Source: Pomphorhynchus laevis
Taxonomy: Eukaryota; Acanthocephala; Palaeacanthocephala; Echinorhynchida; Pomphorhynchidae
Assembly: GCA_012934845.2 (NCBI GenBank)
Contig: WNNJ02003664.1
Location: 354,652 to 418,651, forward strand
Reading direction: 5' to 3'
Length of the DNA: 64,000 nt
A program made the position numbers and the translations under genes. Each line of letters begins with the position of its first letter. Positions within the stretch are counted from its first letter, which is position 1. A model generated the notes under the pieces. It made no database searches. It saw nothing but the letters and a program-made list of their open reading frames with translations, and was not told where the DNA came from. Below are positions 56,465-64,000 of the stretch, in pieces.

Positions 56465-57097
56465 TTTTTCTCATTTTGCTAAATGTAAAGTTGCCAGTAT
56501 TTTGGACGAATATAAAGAATATTTCTTATGAGCCTATTAAGTTATCAGCATTGAACAAAAGGAAATATGAAATATTTTATATAAATATATTCAAATATAA
56601 TTTTGTTGTTTATAGTTGCAATGTAATATCATTAATGTCTTCATAATTGCAAATAGTAGTCTTGCCTGCAAGATGTTACAATAAACTTTAAAATAACGCC
56701 TTTAAACTTAAATTGTAATCTAAGGTTATCCATTCACAATTTAGGTCAACAGAAAGCGATAAGATGGATGGGTTGAGATAGGATAGAGAGGAAGATAAAT
56801 CGTTTTACGCTTCTTCTATAAAATTATCAAAATGTTGGCGCTTTTGAGCAATATGTGTATATTATTAAACGAATTTAAAAATATTTTGCGTGTTAGCTTT
56901 TACCATTAAATTATAAGTGGCAGTATTGAGCAATAATTGAAAAAAAGCTATAAAGTCTTAAGAGTTTTATATTTTTAAAGATAAAACGATTCTCAGGACA
57001 TTTGCAGTTTTGCGCTTACTCGTAGCAATCTACAGTTTATATGTTGGCATAATAATTCTTGGTGCATTTTTAAATAAATAAAGGTTTTCTTAAAAGT
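56465..57097. repeat. 0.63-kb repeat, copy 2
   Basis: Nearly identical partner of 51755-52389. It lies at the 3' side of LINE K copy 2, just as copy 1 lies at the 3' side of LINE K copy 1. Confidence 0.9.
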
Positions 57098-57234
57098 TAA
57101 TATTAAGTTTTCTTAATATTACATAATTTTTATTAATAAGGAATTTCTTAAATAAATAACTAACAACCACTAAAAAATACGAATAGAGACTTTAGAAAAA
57201 ACAACTGCAGTTCAGATAAGACAACTCATAACAG

Positions 57235-60200
57235 CATTTAGTCTTCATAATGATATCACGGCATTAGATCCAGCGGGATCTAAGCCCTCAAGCCAATCCA
57301 ACACGCCGCCTTTCGACGGTACCACCCGGGGTCTTTTACCCTCCGAAAAATCTAATCGAGACGGATTATGCTGGCTAAACGAGAGACGAGGAGCTTAAGA
57401 AACCTTAGCCTTTGCTCTGGGGGACATCCTCTCGAAAAGAAGACTAATCCCGAGATAGCCCAAGTACCCCAGAGGCGCACCTGAATTTTCCCTTTCAATG
57501 ACAGATGTTGAGCCAGTTTCAGGGCCCACCTGGCTTTCTTCAAGATACGTTTGAGTCTATTCAGATCAGCTTTCGCCGACCAGTTCACCGTAACGGTGAA
57601 CACCAGGTATTTTACTCGACTTGTTAAGGCGGGGAGTGGTTCAGAGGCAAATATGGAGGAGAGCGCAGAGAGTGCTAGTCTCTTGAGTTTTTTCTTTGTT
57701 GCAGGGGAGCCATGAAATACTAACACCTGCGATTTTGCAGAGTTTAAAATAAGGTTGGATATGGGTAACTGATCTTTTAATCTTTAAAAGAAACGGCTGA
57801 TGTCAGAGACTACGTCTTTACACCTATGTCCAGTAAACAGGGCTATGGTGTCATCAGCGTACACCACTAGACGTTGTTCGCGTTTAAATATTTTGAATAG
57901 TTTAATAGAGGCAGCAATTTATAAGATAGGAGAAAGTGGGGAACCTTTATGCACACCCGTCATAGGGTAGAACTGACGCGCATCAGGGTCGTCTTCATAG
58001 TAAAAACGCTTGGTATACAGCAGGATCTCCACTCTATTCACAATTCTCGCAGGCAACCCGAGGGACCTGAGAGTAGAGATCTCAAAAGGAATGGAGATGC
58101 GGTCAAATGCTGCAGAAAAATCAAGGAAAACAGCCACAACTAGGCAATGGCTATTCTCACGACAAAACTGCTCCACCTCATCAACTGCTGAATGGACCAA
58201 TCGACCTTTGACAAACCCATAATCAAATTACGCCTACTTAAATGGTCGCGGATTTTACGCGGAAGCGCTTTTTCGTAAATCGACACGAGGCATTTTGAAT
58301 CGAAATAGGTCGCAGATCTTTAGGGCATGAGCAGGATTTTTTCTTAGGAAGAAAAACATGCTTACTAATATTGATGCCTGCTACATCGGATGGGGAGACT
58401 AAAAGCATTGTGACGCTACCGCAATTCTCTGATCAGCTGTCAAAAGCTGACAGACCAGAGAAGAAGGTGGAGCGACGTCAAAAGCAGACGGAGGAATTAA
58501 GGATATCTGTAACAGATAGATCTTTACTTCTGAATTTACACCAAGGCAGGATTGGTTGAGGTGATTGAGTGGCTCGATAGTTGTGTATGGCTGGTGACTC
58601 CTCTAAAATTTTATCATGGCCTACATTCCCTATCCTACCCAATGGTCTATCCTTCCAGCAAACAAACTTCTCCTTGAAAATCTTTCAAAAGGAAGACTGA
58701 GAAGGACTCAGGCGAGCAATACTCGTCTTATCCCTACTCAGCTGGAACCTATATATAGTGCTCCAGTATTTATTTGGGAGAGCCTGCCTGACGGAAACAG
58801 AGAGATTTTGGAGGTTAAGCAATTTCGCTAGGACCTTGAGTTTCGTCAGAGTGGGATTGTATATACGACCTTTTTAAGTAGTCGATAAAATCGCGGTAGC
58901 TTGCGAAATGAGGTAGGTATTAAATTCGGTCAGACTCTCAGTTCCTATTCTGGGAAAGAGTTGGATAGCCGCTTGAAAGAAGGCACTCTGATCGGATCAA
59001 AGTGAAACCTCCTTCGAAGCAACGTATCTTCCTCAATTCTCCAACGAATTAGGTCATGAGAGGTGGACAATTGCTGGCGCGACTGCTTTGTGCAGAGGGG
59101 TTTTAACAACCACCTTGAGTGAAGCAGTAAAATGTCGAGGATTGAATTTGTTTATATGCAATCAAAGGTAGGGAAGGTGTTTTGTGAATAAGATAACCGT
59201 TCCTAGCTCTGCGAAGTGCTGCATTGATCCAACGACCAGTTCTGTCGTTGAAATCCCCAAGTATCATGTCGTAGTCGCTGTCGATAATACTATCCAGGGT
59301 GACACGGTTCTTATGTATCTCCCCAGGGCGGATGTAAACATTGGCTAGACTGAGGCGTTTACCGTACTTACAGAGTGAAACTACTAAACAAGACATTGCT
59401 GGAAATGAATAGTTTAACAGAAGGGAGAACCTTAAGGATCACTTAACTAAGGTCAAGAGTCCTTGAGATGAAGAGGAGTGAGGAGGCGTTATGTACGGAG
59501 TATAATCAGAACAAATGTGCTTTGGGATAAATCGAGTAATGTCCTGGGGGTGGCGGATAGACCGCGTCTCCTGAAGGACTATGACATCGGCATCTCTATA
59601 GGATAGAAGTCTAAGGGCAGAAGAACCTCCCGAATTTCACTCGAGGATATTCAGTGAAAAAGGCTCACGAGTACTCTACATTGCATTAGATTAGCTGGGT
59701 AGGATTGCTTTGACCTAGACAGAGCTAGGGGCGGAAAGGTCGCCCTTTCCACCACAAGCCCCTACTAGGGAAACACTTGCCCACGGGCATTATCTTCATT
59801 TCCCATGAGTGCAATGGCAGCATCTTCGGACTTAGATTTTAACATTTCCCACTCTTCACATGAGGAACTCTGTGTGAGGATGCTGCTCTTTTCTTTGATT
59901 CCTTCAGGACCGGAGGGTCGGCGATTACTGGAGGGTAAAAAAATAAGGCGAGCTGTTTCTGAATTAAGTTCTCCAATTGCTTAAAGATTGCTTGTCTTGT
60001 GGAGTCTACTAACCTGATGATGTCGTTGTCAGTCATTCTACCCGCAGCTGCACCAAATGTTACGGGATCATCTTTTTTATTGAGGTGGGATAAGCAGTGG
60101 CGCGAACAATACAGTTTGAAGTTCGGACACTTACTTGACCACGCCGGATGGGCTCCTCCATAAATTGAACACTTGGGCTGGGAGGAGCACTTCCCGCCAA

Positions 60201-60953
60201 CCTGCGGGCAATTCGTATGGCCGCATACCCCACAAGACTTCTTAACACATCCAGAGCCCCAGTGGCCCCATTTGTGGCAAATATTGCAGTGCGGGTAAGT
60301 TAGCTAGTCGGTGCTTTTGTGTGTTTAAACAATAAATTATGTCCCAAAAATGGGTTACAGGCGGCTTTTGTTAGAATATCAGCATTATCAATGGAAGAGG
60401 ACGCAAAAGCTATCGGGAGAGGAAATCCGTTCTTCCTGGTCACGTACCGGAAGTTTGTTAGTCTAAATAGTCTCTTTAAAGACTCAAAATCCTTGTCATC
60501 CAGGAGGGGAGGAGGATTCGAAATTTTGATGTTAGCTTGAATATGTTTAAATTGTATTGTCCCAACATCCATTAATTCGTTGTGGAAAAAAGTTTCATAC
60601 TCCTTAGCAATGTCCCAGGAAACGAAGGAGATCTTGATTTCTGCTTCAAAGTAGCGTACTGAGTGGAATAGTACTCTATTATTATATTTTTCAGTAAACT
60701 TCCACAAGAATATGTTAAATAGCGTATAGCGCTCTATTGGCGCTAATAGCTTAATAACCGCCATATTTTTTAATTTGGGTAATGGGGGAAGTTCCCCAAT
60801 TACCTCTTTTACGGTAGATGACAACAAACCACTTACCTCGTTTGATATTGTAGACGAAGTTACCTGCATTTTGTTTGAGTTTATACGGTATTCTCCGATT
60901 ACTGTTGCAATTGTAGAATCTTTTGATCCTCCGATAACACACAATTTGCTCAT
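57235..60953 (-). mobile_element. I/Jockey-like LINE (family K), copy 2
   Basis: On the minus strand: ORF1 (60953-59840), the endonuclease near 59400-59100 (LANVYIRPGEIHKNR, MILGDFNDRTGRW), RT pieces (58200-57780: AVFLDFSAAFDRISIP, GVHKGSPLSPIL and a YADDTIAL-like motif at about 57845-57870) and the C-terminal part (57730-57350: KYLVFTVTVNWSAKADLNRL, KKARWALKLA, WAISGLVFFSRG). The gene order and the CCHC-type zinc knuckles place it in the I/Jockey group. ORF2 is broken by frame changes and stops. Confidence 0.85.
59839..60953 (-). pseudogene. LINE K copy 2 ORF1 with zinc knuckles, broken once or twice
   Basis: The first segment (60953-60300) is open for 217 codons from MSKLCVIGGSKDS; its middle resembles an RRM-like ORF1 domain (AVIKLLAPIERYTLFN, AEIKISFVSWDIAKEYE, IKISNPPPLLDDKDFE). 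In another frame, 60290-60060, zinc knuckles follow: CNICHKWGHWGSGC (a perfect CX2CX4HX4C), CGVCGHTNCPQVGGKC and CSIYGGAHPAWSSKCP (second cysteine lost). The tail KQLENLIQKQLALFF is coiled-coil-like. Such ORF1 proteins bind the element RNA. Confidence 0.75.
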
Positions 60954-61180
60954 GGAATTTTTCCTTTACGTTTTGATTTTTTATTAATCAATTAGTATGT
61001 TTTTATCACTTGTTATATTATTTTGTTTTTTCTTTTTTGATTTTAAAATGTGTGTTGTTCAATTGTGTCTTGCATACATGCTTTGCTTTTCGGTATTTTC
61101 TTTTTCTTTTCAAGTAAAAATGCGGGGAATATCAATGCTTATATTTTGCATTAATGTTAAAAAATGAAATTTTGTGAACA
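60954..61180. other. Flank of LINE K copy 2
   Basis: T-rich stretch on the plus strand, probably the element's 5' UTR and flank. No feature was recognised. Confidence 0.35.
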
Positions 61181-61187
61181 TTTAATC

Positions 61188-61215
61188 CTGATGATGATAT
61201 TAGGAGGCATCGAAA
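61188..61215 (+). ncRNA. Hammerhead-like motif in PLE terminal repeat, copy 1
   Basis: CTGATGA (61188-61194), one unpaired T, GAT/ATC stem with a ten-base loop, GAAA (61212-61215). Stems I and III were not resolved. Confidence 0.4.
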
Positions 61216-61945
61216 TTCCTCTTACAAATAAAGGGGAATTATTTTCTTTTTTAAACTTAAAATTAAAATTAAAACGATGTAATATTAAAATAATTAATTA
61301 TAATTTAATTTAAAATTAAAATCATAATTTTTATTAAACATTAAATTAAGTTTTTTTGATAAAATTCGCTTCTTGAATAATGTGAGATAACAAGTTACTT
61401 TCAAATGATAAAATAAATGCATTTATCGAAAAAAAACTTAATTTAATTCTTTATAATAAATTTGATTTCAACCTTAAATTAAGATATCTTGTAAATAATG
61501 TGAACAGGTATATGTTGGTCATACCGGTCAAGGTTTGGTTAAATGTATTAAACAACACAATTATAATGTACATAAGGGGACCACTTCTAGTGTTGTTGTT
61601 CAACCTTTTTGCGAGTTTGAGTCATTTCATTGGTTTTGAAAATGCATCTATTTTATCATTCGAAAGTAACTTGTTATCTCGCATTATTAAAGAAGAGTAT
61701 TTTATCCATAAGAAACCTAATTTAATGTTTAATAATAAATATTATTTCAACCTTTAATTAAATTATAATTAATTATTCTAATATTACATTATTTTAATTT
61801 TTCAATTTGTTTGTTTTCTCATTGTTCTAAGATTTTGTTTTGGTTTTAATTAAATTATAATTAATTACTCTATTATTATAATTTAGTCCTTGTACTTTTG
61901 CATAAATGTTAAAATTCAAAATTTTGAGAACATTTTATTGTAATC

Positions 61946-61970
61946 ATGATGATAGCAGGAGCTATCGAAA
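61946..61970 (+). ncRNA. Hammerhead-like motif in PLE terminal repeat, copy 2
   Basis: ATGATGA, a perfect six-pair hairpin GATAGC/GCTATC with loop AGGA, then GAAA (61967-61970). The first core base is A instead of C. Confidence 0.4.
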
Positions 61971-61995
61971 TATTGTAATTTTTATAAATAAAGGG

Positions 61996-63159
61996 AAATT
62001 ATTTTCTGTTCCACTCAATTCTGATTTCAGTTTTAAATTAAATTATAATTGATTTTCACTTGTTTTATGATTTTGTTTTTATTTTGTTTTGTGATTTTGA
62101 TTTTCTTTTTTCTTTTTCAACAAATTGCGAAATATTATATAAACAATTGCTTTAGATATTTCAGGATTGTAGTCTTCAACACAGGCTTTCATCCTTCAAA
62201 AAAAATGGGCAACCGATTGATTGCTTAGGCACTCGAGTATACAAGCGGCATTGCCTCGCTGATCGCTGCCTGAGGAAAACCGTTTATTGAATTTCACCCG
62301 TGGTCTCGGACATCATATTTCCGATCTCTTCGATAAAATACGAGGTTTTTTCCCAAGACACCCAAGGACTCAACGGCTATTGGAACGAATGTATATATCA
62401 TATTATCGATCTCATTGTACTTTTCCTTTTTGAATTCTCCAAAACGGGTATTTCACCGGTCTGAATGACTGCTATATCCTCATAACTTGTCGCTAGAGGG
62501 TTTATTCATGGATTAACCGTTCATTTTTGAATGAATAATGTTGCAATAATTGTTACAATTATTGCAACTGGCAATGTAAATAGAGCAAATTCGGATACAT
62601 CATTTTCCATGAATTTTGAATGCACACAATTGTTCATTCCACGCTTGGATTAGTGTTCTGATTAGTAACTGCAATATTAGTCACTAATTTTACAGATAAA
62701 ATTACCATTGAGCGGAAACTAAGTTTATGGGTAATTATGTTTAGCCATAAACTTAGATTATTTTACGTAAGATAGTCAAAATTAATAAATAAATTAATTT
62801 ATTAAAATAATAAATAAATTAATTTATTTAAGTTTATAAATAATAAAATTTATTAATTTATTAATTAATAAATCACAATTTCAAATAAATATTGCTTTAA
62901 AATAAGCATGTTTGAAAAAAACAAATAAATTCGGTTAAAATCTAATAAAATTCAATTAATACTTAAATAGTTGTACATAACACTATCTCAGTACATATTC
63001 TACAAAAGTAGAACAATAATGAAACAATTATTCAAAATATAAATTTGTTTTTAATACGCACTTTTAAAAAAAATGAAGCGTTGTTATAGTATTATAGATA
63101 TTAATGTAACTACTGGTATTTAAATCAAGATTTTAAATCGCTTTTCAATGTTTGAGAAG
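61996..63159. other. Intergenic stretch with a GC-richer island and palindromes
   Basis: The part at about 62150-62500 is richer in G+C than its surroundings but shows no gene. Perfect foldbacks lie near 62558-62588 (GTTGCAATAATTGT and its complement) and 62722-62760 (CTAAGTTTATGG and its complement). Confidence 0.4.
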
Positions 63160-63880
63160 CGTTAGAAAAATCTATGGAAAATGATATACTGTATATGCTA
63201 CAATAACTATAACGCGTATCTAACAAAAATTAAGCCATCAAGTAAATATAAATATATGGATAAAATTGAATTATTAGAATCCTTAAATATTTTGATAAAT
63301 CAAAATTATTTAAAAGTAGGGACATCTATATTTAGACAAGTAAAAGGTGTTCCAATGGGTGGTAATAGTAGCTCAATTATAGCTGACTTATTTTTAAGCT
63401 TTATAGAATATGAATTTGTTCATAACTGCTTAAAAAATCTAAATTATAAAAAGATATGAAATATATGTTTCGATACATTGATGATATATGTGTATTTAAC
63501 TCTAATAATTTTTATACAATAAGCGAACAAATTTATCCAGGTAGCCTTATTCTTAATAAAACTAATATTGATGAAAAAGAAGGTATTAAAAGGTATTAAA
63601 AGAAATTTCAAGGTATTAAAGAATGTATATATATCTAGATATGAACATTAAATTAGCATCAATTAAAATTAATTTTAATTTATATCTTAAAGATTGCGAT
63701 ATGAAGATGAATTCATGAATTCATTTATGAATTTATTCATTTATGAATAAATTATGAATGCATAGATCATAAATTTATAATGAATCATAAATCATAAATT
63801 CATTATGAATTTATGTTCATAAATGAACATAAATTTACATATTTTTGCATGAGCATTCACTTATACCATATAAGTAGCAT
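63160..63880 (+). mobile_element. YIDD-family RT element, palm part
   Basis: The frame 63181-63459 gives MDKIELLESLNILINQNYLK, then FRQVKGVPMGGNSSSIIADL (RT motif B of the GxPMG type) and [11 protein letters not shown]. After a frame change, RYIDDI (about 63469-63486) and NSNNFYTISEQIYPGSLI follow. A short AAAGGTATTAA-type tandem duplication interrupts the next segment near 63580-63620. This copy carries motif B, missing from the copies at 3.7 and 47.7 kb. Confidence 0.65.
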
Positions 63881-64000
63881 AAGCTAGCGAACTACATAAA
63901 CGTCAAAAAATATAATTATATTTTATATTTATTTATATTTTATTATATATTATATAATATTTATTATATATTATAATATAATATAATGTTATATTATAAT
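63881..64000. other. AT-only window end
   Basis: A nearly pure A/T stretch; nothing was recognised. Confidence 0.5.

Larger units (their letters stand above)
61181..61995 (+). mobile_element. PLE 3' part: GIY-YIG domain between two terminal-repeat-like blocks
   Basis: The blocks at 61135-61235 and 61895-62000 share GAACATTT, a TGATGA...GAAA hammerhead-like hairpin and AAATAAAGGG(G)AA.TTATTTTCT. They look like direct terminal repeats of a PLE. Between them, 61500-61757 encodes VYVGHTGQGLVKCIKQHN (YIG strand and helix) and an FESFHWF block with an NASILSFESNLLSRIIKEE stretch in the next frame, so the nuclease is broken. No RT lies between the repeats. Confidence 0.55.

Overview
The window is AT-rich animal DNA, most likely from an arthropod and probably an insect. 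It holds two spliced nuclear genes of metazoan type in a dense bed of non-LTR retrotransposons, Penelope-like elements (PLEs), tandem satellites and minisatellites. There is no bacterial gene organisation, CRISPR array, rRNA or tRNA. The species cannot be fixed from sequence alone.

Layout. 1-2.5 kb: decayed CR1/L2-type LINE. 3.7-4.3 kb: piece of an AT-rich reverse transcriptase (RT) family with a YIDD motif that recurs at 24.5, 47.7 and 63.2 kb. 5.4-7.9 kb: FLYWCH-bearing DNA transposon with inverted ends, interrupted by a young LINE. 8.3-10.8 kb: ribosomal protein L21 gene (minus, four coding exons). 11.1-12.7 kb: satellite of about 380 bp units. 13.3-22.6 kb: several LINE families, including one nearly full-length copy with a 20-bp minisatellite at its 5' end. 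23.3 kb: 16-bp minisatellite. 26.8-30.9 kb: a young, nearly full-length LINE with a 13-bp minisatellite at its 5' end. 30.9-36.9 kb: retroelement fragments and a 754-bp palindromic insertion. 36.9-41.2 kb: two PLEs, an inverted block of the same satellite and a cluster of perfect palindromes. 41.2-43.3 kb: LINE ends. 45.4-50.2 kb: NF-YC transcription factor gene (plus, two coding exons and a probable 5' UTR intron). 51.5-61 kb: two diverged copies of an I/Jockey-like LINE, each followed by a nearly identical 0.63-kb repeat. 61-64 kb: PLE pieces and the YIDD RT again.

Main discovery. The satellite unit carries every conserved piece of a hammerhead ribozyme (CUGAUGA, GAAA, a GUC cleavage triplet, and complementary strands for stems I, II and III). 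The three core strands come in an order that cannot fold as a normal hammerhead within one unit. The order becomes planar when the CUGAUGA strand of one unit pairs with the GAAA and GUC strands of the next unit, or of a second molecule. An unrelated 754-bp insertion flanked by a 12-bp target-site duplication at 35 kb, and a relative at 51.6 kb, carry the same order with different stem sequences. Two compensatory base-pair changes separate these two. Conventional hammerhead-like motifs are also seen in PLE ends at 38.35 and 61.2-62.0 kb.

The two host genes are structurally intact but their proteins differ from the usual family sequence at normally conserved positions. They may be diverged paralogues or belong to a fast-evolving genome or chromosome.
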